NCBI RefSeq assembly: GCF_002797555.1
Contig: NZ_PGFA01000001.1
Span: 2,542,001-2,606,000, forward strand
From: Hymenobacter chitinivorans DSM 11115
GTDB taxonomy: Bacteria > Bacteroidota > Bacteroidia > Cytophagales > Hymenobacteraceae
Direction: 5' to 3'
Length of the DNA stretch: 64,000 nucleotides
Both the position numbers and the translations under genes were made by a program. The notes below the pieces were generated by a model. That model saw nothing but the letters and a program-made list of their open reading frames with translations, did not search any database and was not told the DNA's origin. This document shows positions 1-9,281 of the stretch, piece after piece. Every line of letters begins with the position of its first letter. Position 1 is the stretch's first letter.

Positions 1-156
1 CACGGCGGCCTGGAGCGTGACGCCGTCGGCCACATCGAGGTATTCGACCACTACAGCTACGTGGCCGTGCCCCGCGACCAGGCCCAGGAAGTCGCCAACC
101 GCGTAACGGGTGCCAAGATTAAGGGCCGCAAGATTCGGGTTTCGGTCGTTGAGTAA
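1..156 (+). CDS. DEAD-box RNA helicase, C-terminal fragment (DbpA-type RNA-binding domain)
   Basis: The frame is open from the first base and ends at TAA 154-156, giving the last 51 residues of a protein that starts outside the window. The visible part (I-x-V-F-D-H-Y-S-Y-V-A-V-P, then K-G-R-K-I-R-V-S near the end) matches the RRM-like DbpA RNA-binding domain that closes many bacterial DEAD-box helicases, where it tethers the helicase to rRNA during ribosome assembly. The helicase core cannot be seen, so that part of the call rests on the family's usual architecture. The next gene starts on or just before its stop codon. Confidence 0.75.
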   Translation, partial: HGGLERDAVGHIEVFDHYSYVAVPRDQAQEVANRVTGAKIKGRKIRVSVVE

Positions 157-508
157 AGAGAGCATTAAACTGGCTGAACCCCGCCAACTGCTCTTCATTT
201 GCAGCCAGAACCGCTGGCGCAGCCTCACGGCCGAGCGGCTCTTCGACGCGCACCCGCACTACGAGGCCCGCTCAGCCGGCACTGAGCCGGGCGCCCGGGT
301 GCGGGTGCAGGTCGGGCACCTGGGCTGGGCCGATGTGGTATTCGTAATGGAGCGTCGCCACGCCGATATTCTGCGCGACAAGTTTGGGGCGGCGCTGGCC
401 GGCAAACCGGTTGTGAACCTGCGCATTCCCGACAAGTTTCAGTTCCTAGCCCCACTGCTGGTGGAGCTGCTGCGCGAGCGGCTGCGGGAACACCTGCCGC
501 ATCTGTAG
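149..508 (+). CDS. Low-molecular-weight protein tyrosine phosphatase-like protein
   Basis: This small cytoplasmic protein has a phosphatase P-loop signature near its N-terminus: C-S-Q-N-R-W-R-S, which fits C-x5-R-S. The length of roughly 108-120 residues is shorter than classical LMW-PTPs (about 150) but fits the short LMW-PTP-like family. A late I-P-D-K-F-Q-F segment stands where full-length enzymes carry the Asp-Pro general acid. No ATG is available. A TTG at 149 overlaps the helicase stop (TTGAGTAA), GTG 110 lies further upstream, and CTG 170 is also possible, so the start is uncertain. The close spacing suggests cotranscription with the helicase. The substrate is unknown. Confidence 0.65.
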   Translation: MSKESIKLAEPRQLLFICSQNRWRSLTAERLFDAHPHYEARSAGTEPGARVRVQVGHLGWADVVFVMERRHADILRDKFGAALAGKPVVNLRIPDKFQFLAPLLVELLRERLREHLPHL

Positions 509-551
509 CGGGATGCTATAACCAAAAGGTTTTTCCCGCGTTTAGCCGGCC

Positions 552-1499
<948 letters not shown>

Positions 1500-1583
1500 C
1501 CCAGCCGGGCCGGTCGGCGCAACGGCAGCTAAGGCCCACGCCCTACCCACTGGTGGCGGAAACCACTCCGGCTGCTAAAAGCA

Positions 1584-1616
1584 AAAAGGGCTCTTCCTCG
1601 CGGAAGAGCCCTTTTT
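1584..1616. terminator. Bidirectional terminator between convergent genes
   Basis: A 14-bp stem (arms 1584-1597 and 1602-1615) with a TCGC loop has an A-run on one side and a T-run on the other. It can therefore stop the rightward peptidase gene and the leftward giant gene that ends at 1634. Confidence 0.85.
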
Positions 1617-1633
1617 CGCAGGTAACAGCCCGC

Positions 1634-4600
1634 TTATTCCTTGATTAGGCGTTGCGAGAACTGCTGGCCGTTGCCGCGTACCAGCACGAGGTAGGTACCC
1701 GCCTGCAGTTCCGCCACCGGCATGGCCAAGGCCGAGCCGCCCAGCACGGAATAGCGGGCCACTACCCGGCCGGTAACATCCAGCACCGTCGCCTGGTAGG
1801 CGCCCTGGGGCAGGGTGGTCAGGTCCAGGGTGGTAGTGCGGTCCTGGGCTTTCACCGGGTTAGGATACACGCTCAGGCTGGCAACGATATTGCCCTGGAA
1901 GCGCACGGTGCGCACCGGCGAGTAGTCGGCCGTGCCGTCCCGGTCGACCTGGCGCAGGCGGTAGTACACCGTGCCGCTCACCTTGGCGCCAATACCGGCA
2001 TCGGTGAAGCTGTAGGTGTAGCCCTGGGTGCTGGTGCCGTGGCCCTGTACTTTGCCAATTGCTTCGAAAACACTGCCGTTCAGGCTGCGCTCCACCAGGA
2101 AGAAGTCGTTGTTTTTCTCCGCAGCCGTCTTCCACGTCAGCACCGCATTCACCTTGGCAGTTTCGGCCGTGAAGGCCACCAGCTCTACCGGCAGCGGGGC
2201 TCCGCCGATGGTGAAGGGTACAGCCTGAGTATTGGTACCACCAAATTCATCGGTGGTCGTGATGGTAATGGAATACGTTCCGCTCCGTAGCAGCTGCCGG
2301 TTGCTCACCGTAATCTGGCCGGTGGCAGCATTCAGGGCCAGGCCCAGCGTGTTGAGCTGCTGGGTGCCGGCCGCGTCCGTAGTTGCCAGGCGAATACCGA
2401 CGTCGGCCACGGTGGTCAGGTTGGTGGTGGCACTGAAGCTGTACTTGCCGCCGTTGGCATCGAAGCCGCTGGTGATGACGTCGCCATTCTGATACGCCAC
2501 GGTACCGCCCAGCACCGGCCCGGCCGTGTACACCGCCGCGTTGTCGAGGCCCACGGGCAGGGTGTAGAGCACCGCTGCCGATTCGGCGCCACTGTTGTCG
2601 ATGGCGGCGTAGGTGAAGAAGGCATTGCCCACGAAGCTGGTCACGGGGTCGAAGCGCAGGTTGCCGGCCGTGGAGGCGGCCAGGGGAAAGCGGCCGTTGG
2701 TCAGCGTTACGGGGGCGTAGTTCACACCATCAGCGGCGTAAAACAGGGTGCCTTCCGTGGTGGTGTTGGGCAGGGAAGTCAGCACGAAGCTGGTTACCGA
2801 GCCGTCGGCATCGGTAGCGCTGAGCGGCGAAATGGCTTGGGCCGTGGTGGCCGTGTTGCCGTCGGGGGCCGTCAGACTATTCACCAGGGCGTTGGCAACC
2901 ACCACCTGGTTGGCCAGGTTCGTGGTGTAGGTCTGCGAATCGTCGCTGGTGGTGACTTGCGCGGTGCTGGTGGTAGCGGTGCCCGTTACCCAGAACGAGG
3001 GGCTGCCCGCCGGGGCCGGGAACGTAATGGTATACGCTGCCGCGGCCGAGGCTTCCTGGCCCGCCAGCAGCGTGCCAATGGCCGGGAAAGTAACCAGGCC
3101 CGAGCCGGGAGCATACGTGCCCCCACCCGAAATAACCACCTTGCTCGGGTCCAGATTCGTGGGAATCTGCACCGTCATCGTCACACCCTGGGCCGGGGAA
3201 GGACCGTCGTTCAGGGCCCGCACCAGGTAAGTTACCGGCTGCCCGGGCAGTACCGAGCCCGTCAGCACCGAGGTCGTGGGGCTGGGGCCGCGCACGATGG
3301 CCCGCACGTTGGTCAGGGAAGTAATGGCCACGCTGGTCGAGGCCACGTTGTTGCCCGGCGCACCGTCGCTGTTCACCGAGCTTACGCTGGCCACCGCCGT
3401 CAGCGGACCCACCCCGGGCACGATGACCGTGATGGTGTTGTTTTGCTGGTTGGCCACGCCGCTGGCCAGGGAGGCCACCGCCGGGAAGGTGACGATGCCC
3501 GTGGCGGGGTCGTACACGCCGTCGTTGGAAATCGAGAAGCTGGCCGCCGACAAACCCACCGGCAGGGCCACGCGCTGCACCACGTTGGTAGCCGCCGCCG
3601 AGCTGTAGTTGGTAGTAGTTACCGTAAAGGTCACCGTCTGCCCCGCCGTTTGGGTGCTGGTGCTGGCGCTGATAGCCGTGCCCAGGTCCTCGGCCGTGGC
3701 CGTGGCCCGCAGAATGCTCGTGGTAAACGTGGCCGCGTTGTTGGTCCGGCTCAGGTCGTTGGTCGAGCCCGTCACGGAAGCCACGGCCGTGGCCGTCACG
3801 GCCGCTACATCGGGGGCGTTGAAAGTAATGGTGTTGGTAACGGCACCGGCCGCACCTACCGCTACTTCAGCCTGGGCCGGCCAGGTCACGAGGCCCGTGG
3901 TAGCATTGTAGGCACTGGCCACAATGTTGCCGGCCGCGTCGCGGGCTACCACGTTGCTCAGACCCACGGGCAGCTGCACGGTGGTCGTGACACTGGCGGC
4001 GGGAGACAGGCCGTTGTTGAGCGTCCGCACGCTCAGCACCACCGGCGTACCGTTCACGACGACCTCCGGCCCGGCTATGGTTGCCACGACATCCGCCGCG
4101 CGGCTGCCGGTTACCAGCACGGCATTCGTGTTGTTGGCCGTTTGCAGGTCGGGCGTGGTGCTGGTTACAAAGCCCATGACCGGGAACGAAGCCGTGGCCG
4201 GAGCATCAAACGAAATGGTATTCGTCAGGATTTGTCCCGGGGCCAGGCTCGGAATGGTCGGGTAAGCCAGCAGGGTCTGGTTGGGCTGCACGTCGGGGCT
4301 GCCGGTCGTGCCGGCCAGCACGTTGCTGGTATAGGTCAGGTTGGCAACGGCCGGGGGCAGGCGCACAAACTGCTGCACGTTCGAAGCCGCCACCGCGCCG
4401 TTGTTGACGGTCGTTACAGTATAAGTCACGCGCTGGCCGGCCGTTACCGTGGCGGGTCCCACGATGGTCGTCAGCACGTCGGCCGCGGGGCTGATGGTCA
4501 CCAGGGTCGTGGCGCCGTTGTCGGCCGGCACGGGGTCGGCGGTGAGGGTGCTGGCGCTGACGCTGGCCCGCAGCGGACCGTAGGCCGGAGTCGGCAGCTG

Positions 4601-7600
4601 CACCGTGTAGCTTTGCGCCGCGCCGCTGGTCAGGCTCGTGGCGGGCCAGCTAACTACGCCCGTCACCGCGTCGTAGGCTCCACCCGCGTTGATAGTCAGG
4701 CTGGTAGGCGTCAGGCCGGCGGGCAGACTCAGCCGCGGGGTTACGGCCGTAGCCGTGCCGGCGCCGGCGTTGCTTACCTGCGCGGTCAGCAGCAGTGGGG
4801 CGCCGGGAGCCACATGGGTCACGGGCAAACCACCGCTGGTGGCGGCTACGGCGGCGTGCACGTTGGCTGCCAGACCGGAAGTGGCACTAACCGTAGTAGA
4901 AGTCGAAGCCGAGTTGTTGCCCAGCACGGTTTCGCCGCTGCCGACGACGGTGGCCGTAGCCGCGAAGCTACCCGCCGTGGCGGGAGCCGCCAGGCGCACG
5001 GTGTTGGTCACGCTGTGGCCGGCGGGCAGGTACTCCAGGGGCGGGAACGTAACGACCGTGGTGTTGGAGCCGGCGTTGTAGGCGTAGGTGCCTTTGTTGG
5101 AAACGAAAAGCTGGGTCAGGTCGCCGGGCAGGCTCAGGGTTTGGATGACGCCGGTGGCCAAAGACGGACCGGCGTTTTTCGTTACCACGGTATAGGTAAG
5201 CGGCGTACCGGTGCCCACGGTAGTTGGGGCGCTTAGGGTCGTCGTCAGGTCAAATGCCGGGGCAACCTGCACCGTGGCCGTAGCCCCGTTGGTAGCAGTG
5301 TTCAGGTCGGGCGTAGCCGCCGTGGCGCTGGCCGAGCCGATGAACGGCCCCGTCGCCGGCGCCAGGAAGGTGACGCTGTAGGCAGTAGTCGTGCCGCTGG
5401 CCTGGCTGGTCGTAATGGGGAAGGAAACCAGGCCCGTAGCGCTGTTGTAGCTGCCGCCGTTGCTGAACGTCAGCGTGCCGTTGGTGCCGGGGCCGGTGAG
5501 GCCGGCGGGCAATTGCACCGTGGGAGCCACCGAGCCGGCCGCGGCCGGGCCGTTGTTGAGCACCTGCATGGTAAAGGTCACGGGCTGGCCCGCCGTTACG
5601 GTAGCGTTGTCGGCCGGGGCCGTCAGGCGCACCACCAGGTCGGCGGTCAGCGGCTGCACGGTCACCACAATGTTGGCCTGGTTGGTGGGCGCGCCGGCGG
5701 CGTCCTGCACGGTGTAGGGCGCCGTAGCTGTGCCCACAAAACCCGCTACGGGTACGAAGCTTACCACCCCGCTGGCATCCACCGAGAACGTGCCACTGGA
5801 CAGCGTCACGGAAGTCTGGCGGCCGTCGAGGCCCGGGTTCAGGTCAACGGAAGCCAGGTTGAAGGAATTTTCCGGGTCCAGGTCGTTGGTCAGCACGCTG
5901 ATGGTGGCCGTGGTGCCGGTCATGATGCTGGCGGCATCGGCCATGGCCGTCGGGGCCACGTTGCACGAGCCGAAGTACACGTCGTCTACGCCCAGGTCGT
6001 TGCCGCCCTGCACGGTGCTCACGTTGCGGATTTCAAAGGTGGCCGTCGTGTTACTACCCGAAAACCACACGTCGGAAAACTGCACCCACTGGTCCGGCGA
6101 CTCATTCAGCTGAATGGTGCCCGACACCGATTCGCCGTTGATGACGAAGCCCAGCTCCGGCACAGCCGAGTTGCTGTTCGGGGGCAGCAGGTTGTTGAAG
6201 AAAGCCGAGAAGGTGTAGTAGCGGTTGGGCTGCACCGTCACGGTCTGCGAGTAGAGCGTCCGGATCGACGAGGCGCCGTTCACGAGCAGGTAGTTGTCGT
6301 TGGTGCCGCCGTGGCCCGTGCCCTGGAAGTTGGGGTGGTAGCTGTTGGCGTTGGCGCCCACGGTGTAGGTGCCCTCCGGGTAGAGGCCGGAGTTGAAGTC
6401 GTTGGCCACGAAAGTCGAGGCCACGTAGCGGTAGTTGGTCGAAAAACCGGTATTACCGGCGCTAAACGCGGGGTTGGTCAGCAGGTTGGAGCCCGAGGCC
6501 GAGGTGCAGGCCGTGCTGGTGCTGAACACCCGCAGGCTCACGGTAGCGTTGCTGGAGCAGAGCGAGGGTGAGGCGTTGTCGCAGGCGGTGTAGGTGAAGC
6601 TGTCGGGGCCGGTGTAGCCCGTGGCGGGCGTGTAGGTGTAAGTGCCGTTGGCGTTGAGCACCACGGTGCCGTGGGCGGCGGCCGTGCGCAGGGCCACCGT
6701 AAACACGTTCTGTTCCTGGTCGTAGTCGTTCAGGGCCACGTTGCCGTTCACGGCCGTGTTCAGCGGCACGTCGCGCGAGTCATTGGCCACCACCGGGGGC
6801 CGGTTTACCACCTGCACCGTGTAGGTCGCCGCCGCATTCGAGAGCTGGTCGGCGTTGTCGATGGCGTAGTAGGTGAAGGTCGTGGTGCCGATGTAGCCCG
6901 CGTTGGGCTCAAAGGTGAGCTTGCCCGCATCGGCCGCCGGAATCCGGGTGGTGGTCGAAACGGCCACGCCGTTTACTTTCAGCGTCCCGTTGGCCGGCAG
7001 CTGATTGACCAGAAAGCTTACAACCGAGCCATCGGCATCGGTACCGCTGAGCGGGGCCAGGCTGTAGCCCACCGTCGTCAGCGGCGAAGTAACGTTGTTG
7101 GCCACGGGCGGCAGGTTGCCGGGGCCCGCGCACAGCACCGTGCCGGGCACCACCCGCTTCGAGATGCCGGGGCCGGCGTAGGAGAACGTCAGGATGTTGT
7201 CCACGGAATTATCACCGTACATCAGGAGCACGTGGTGCAGGCCGGCCGAGAGCGTAACGGTGGCGCTGGCTTTTTCCGACTCGGTGTGCAGCCCGCCGTG
7301 GTTGATGGTGGCCGAGGCGGCCGTGGGCGTGGCCGCTATGGCGGCGGCATCCAACCACAGGTAGGAAGCGTCGTCGGAGTTCAGGTAAAAGGTGTAGTTG
7401 CCGGTGGTAGGAATGTAGATGCTGCCCCGGTACCGGGCGCTAAAGGCATTGGGGTCGGCGGCGGTGCCGCTGGCCGCGCCGGCCGCCACCAGATTGCCAA
7501 AGCTGCTGGTCGTCGGGAAATCCACCTGCGCATCGATGCGGCGCAGGTTGGGCGTGCGGCCGTCAAAAAATGTCAGCACGTCGTTGAAATACCCGTTATA

Positions 7601-8671
7601 GTACTCCGCCGTCAGGCCGCTGTAGGTGTTGCCGTCCAAGTAAGAGGGGGCGCAGCCCACCGGGGCGGCCACTGCCTGAATGGGAATGGTAAACGTGGCC
7701 GGGGCCGAGGTCAGGCTGGCGTTGTCGGTAGCCGAGTAGCGAAACACCACGTTGCCGCCCGCAAACGAGGCGGCCGGGTCGAAGCGCAGGCTGGCGGCCC
7801 GGGCCGGCGAGAGGCTCTGGCCCGCGGTTACGGGCACGTAGTTGGCAAACAGCGTCCCGCTGTTGTAGTACAGCACGCCCTGGTTGGCCGGGGGCAGCTG
7901 GGTAATGGTGTAGCTGTCGATAGTGCCCTCGGCCGCGGCCTGGAGCCCGTCAATATCGGTCTGGCCGGCCGTGCTGGCCAGGGTGGCGGCGTTTACCACG
8001 TCGGCGGCGACGGGCGTGCTGCGGCACCAGGTAAGCTGGTCGATGCCCACGGCCTGCCCGCCGGGCGTGCCGCCGGCCACGTTCTTATAGACCAGCGTGA
8101 TGGAAGTTACGCTGCCGGTGTAGCTGGCCGTTACGGTGCCGCCCGGGTTGGTAGTTACGTTGCCGAAACCAGTGGCCACGCTACCGCTGATGACCACGCT
8201 GCTGCCGGCCGGCCGGGTGAGCGTGGGCGTTACCGGCACGCCGTTGTTGCTACCCGTAAACGTTACCTCGTCCGTGAAGCCCGTCGCCGCGTCAACATCC
8301 TGCAGCTGGATAGTTGGGTTGGTAACGGCGTGGTTGAAGGTGAACGTGACGGTGGAGCTTCGCTCACTGGCGGTAGTGGTGCCGGCGTAGGCATTGTACC
8401 AGTACAGGGTCCGGTTGCTGCCGTTGAGCGTCTGGATATCGAGTACCGCATTGGTCCCCGTGGCCCCCGACGAATAGCCGGTCGTGCCCACCGTGGTCAG
8501 CGTCGTACCAGCCGGTACAGCAATGGGAGTCCGGGCTTTCCAGTTGTCTCCCCCCGGCTGCCCCGAGAAGGCCAGCGTAGTAGTGCTGGTGCACTGCGCC
8601 CATACTCCGGAAGCCAGTCCGGGAGCCAGTAGCAGGCCTAGCACAACCCATAAGCGTAAATTTTTCTTCAT
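1634..8671 (-). CDS. Giant secreted T9SS repeat protein (PA14, Ig-like and DUF11 repeats)
   Basis: A 2345-residue exported protein. The signal peptide covers residues 1-26 and ends W-A-Q. A PA14 domain lies at about 344-514 (G-L-T-A-E-Y-Y-N, then N-Y-T-F-Y-L-N-S-D-D-A-S-Y-L-W-L). Two cadherin/Ig-like modules follow (about 518-720), then a carbohydrate-binding-like jelly-roll region (about 725-905), then seven DUF11 repeats (about 1005-1917), each opening with a D/A-rich strand and containing V-x-N-x-G. Another Ig-like module precedes a T9SS type A sorting domain in the last 90 residues (V-Y-P-N-P near its start, final Q-R-L-I-K-E). It is likely an outer-surface or matrix adhesin, with PA14 suggesting glycan binding; function is inferred. 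A good promoter lies upstream. The gene is monocistronic, and long open frames on its opposite strand are GC artefacts. Confidence 0.9.
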   Translation of the reverse strand: MKKNLRLWVVLGLLLAPGLASGVWAQCTSTTTLAFSGQPGGDNWKARTPIAVPAGTTLTTVGTTGYSSGATGTNAVLDIQTLNGSNRTLYWYNAYAGTTTASERSSTVTFTFNHAVTNPTIQLQDVDAATGFTDEVTFTGSNNGVPVTPTLTRPAGSSVVISGSVATGFGNVTTNPGGTVTASYTGSVTSITLVYKNVAGGTPGGQAVGIDQLTWCRSTPVAADVVNAATLASTAGQTDIDGLQAAAEGTIDSYTITQLPPANQGVLYYNSGTLFANYVPVTAGQSLSPARAASLRFDPAASFAGGNVVFRYSATDNASLTSAPATFTIPIQAVAAPVGCAPSYLDGNTYSGLTAEYYNGYFNDVLTFFDGRTPNLRRIDAQVDFPTTSSFGNLVAAGAASGTAADPNAFSARYRGSIYIPTTGNYTFYLNSDDASYLWLDAAAIAATPTAASATINHGGLHTESEKASATVTLSAGLHHVLLMYGDNSVDNILTFSYAGPGISKRVVPGTVLCAGPGNLPPVANNVTSPLTTVGYSLAPLSGTDADGSVVSFLVNQLPANGTLKVNGVAVSTTTRIPAADAGKLTFEPNAGYIGTTTFTYYAIDNADQLSNAAATYTVQVVNRPPVVANDSRDVPLNTAVNGNVALNDYDQEQNVFTVALRTAAAHGTVVLNANGTYTYTPATGYTGPDSFTYTACDNASPSLCSSNATVSLRVFSTSTACTSASGSNLLTNPAFSAGNTGFSTNYRYVASTFVANDFNSGLYPEGTYTVGANANSYHPNFQGTGHGGTNDNYLLVNGASSIRTLYSQTVTVQPNRYYTFSAFFNNLLPPNSNSAVPELGFVINGESVSGTIQLNESPDQWVQFSDVWFSGSNTTATFEIRNVSTVQGGNDLGVDDVYFGSCNVAPTAMADAASIMTGTTATISVLTNDLDPENSFNLASVDLNPGLDGRQTSVTLSSGTFSVDASGVVSFVPVAGFVGTATAPYTVQDAAGAPTNQANIVVTVQPLTADLVVRLTAPADNATVTAGQPVTFTMQVLNNGPAAAGSVAPTVQLPAGLTGPGTNGTLTFSNGGSYNSATGLVSFPITTSQASGTTTAYSVTFLAPATGPFIGSASATAATPDLNTATNGATATVQVAPAFDLTTTLSAPTTVGTGTPLTYTVVTKNAGPSLATGVIQTLSLPGDLTQLFVSNKGTYAYNAGSNTTVVTFPPLEYLPAGHSVTNTVRLAAPATAGSFAATATVVGSGETVLGNNSASTSTTVSATSGLAANVHAAVAATSGGLPVTHVAPGAPLLLTAQVSNAGAGTATAVTPRLSLPAGLTPTSLTINAGGAYDAVTGVVSWPATSLTSGAAQSYTVQLPTPAYGPLRASVSASTLTADPVPADNGATTLVTISPAADVLTTIVGPATVTAGQRVTYTVTTVNNGAVAASNVQQFVRLPPAVANLTYTSNVLAGTTGSPDVQPNQTLLAYPTIPSLAPGQILTNTISFDAPATASFPVMGFVTSTTPDLQTANNTNAVLVTGSRAADVVATIAGPEVVVNGTPVVLSVRTLNNGLSPAASVTTTVQLPVGLSNVVARDAAGNIVASAYNATTGLVTWPAQAEVAVGAAGAVTNTITFNAPDVAAVTATAVASVTGSTNDLSRTNNAATFTTSILRATATAEDLGTAISASTSTQTAGQTVTFTVTTTNYSSAAATNVVQRVALPVGLSAASFSISNDGVYDPATGIVTFPAVASLASGVANQQNNTITVIVPGVGPLTAVASVSSVNSDGAPGNNVASTSVAITSLTNVRAIVRGPSPTTSVLTGSVLPGQPVTYLVRALNDGPSPAQGVTMTVQIPTNLDPSKVVISGGGTYAPGSGLVTFPAIGTLLAGQEASAAAAYTITFPAPAGSPSFWVTGTATTSTAQVTTSDDSQTYTTNLANQVVVANALVNSLTAPDGNTATTAQAISPLSATDADGSVTSFVLTSLPNTTTEGTLFYAADGVNYAPVTLTNGRFPLAASTAGNLRFDPVTSFVGNAFFTYAAIDNSGAESAAVLYTLPVGLDNAAVYTAGPVLGGTVAYQNGDVITSGFDANGGKYSFSATTNLTTVADVGIRLATTDAAGTQQLNTLGLALNAATGQITVSNRQLLRSGTYSITITTTDEFGGTNTQAVPFTIGGAPLPVELVAFTAETAKVNAVLTWKTAAEKNNDFFLVERSLNGSVFEAIGKVQGHGTSTQGYTYSFTDAGIGAKVSGTVYYRLRQVDRDGTADYSPVRTVRFQGNIVASLSVYPNPVKAQDRTTTLDLTTLPQGAYQATVLDVTGRVVARYSVLGGSALAMPVAELQAGTYLVLVRGNGQQFSQRLIKE

Positions 8672-9281
8672 AGAAAAGTGGTATTCGTCAACAACTCAGA
8701 TGCGGCGCTTCGCACTGGTTTAGCGCATTACAAATTTAAATCAACATATGATTAAAATACAATTAAAATGATTAAGCCAACAATCATAAGCCCATTCCTA
8801 ATAGCACGATATTTGAACTTATTAAGCATATAATTGGCAATTAAAACTATGTTTCTCATTTTTAGAAGAGTCTCCCAAAATGAGAATTATCCTATGTTAT
8901 ATCATAAATAAGCCCTGGTCCACATTTTACCACCCTTCGCTTCAACGGTTCTTTTCGGCTCTTCCTTTTTTGGGAAAAGTCTAAAAACAGGCAAATTTTT
9001 TTGTCTTTTTTTGCTCCAAGCTCGACGGCCCCTGACTTCCGGGTGAAGAAGGACGGCCTAAGGGCTCCACCAAAGCGCCGATCAACGGCTCGGAAACTGG
9101 TAGCCGCTGGCTCGTTTAGACTTCAAAGTATCGGGCGGGCCTCGGCCATGGAGTACGGCTCTTAGCCGGAAGACGGGTACGGCCTCCCCCTGCACGGACC
9201 AGCAGCGGGAAATCGGCTAACAGTCGTTATTTTCGGGCCCGGCCCGGCTTGCACTTCTGCTTGGCTCCTTCGCTCCTTCCC
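8672..9281. other. Divergent intergenic region, AT-rich on the left
   Basis: This 610-bp spacer separates the giant secreted protein (leftward) from the M2 peptidase (rightward). Bases about 8720-8900 and 8980-9020 are much more AT-rich than the window. The left end holds a clear leftward promoter (8731-8762). A TATTTTCG at 9228-9235 could be a weak -7 element for the peptidase gene. I found no convincing gene in it. Confidence 0.5.
8731..8762 (-). promoter_or_regulatory. Bacteroidota-type promoter for the giant secreted protein
   Basis: Read on the minus strand, TTG (8762-8760) is followed after 21 bp by TAAATTTG (8738-8731), matching the Bacteroidota sigma consensus TTG-N19-23-TAnnTTTG. 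The start codon lies about 60 bp downstream at 8671. Confidence 0.65.

Noticed and set aside
2837..8632. Long open frames on the plus strand opposite the giant secreted protein (about 800, 650 and 350 codons).
   Set aside because: The products are Gly/Arg/His-rich without domains, as expected from the reverse of GC-rich codons. The minus frame has a promoter, signal peptide and recognisable domains.
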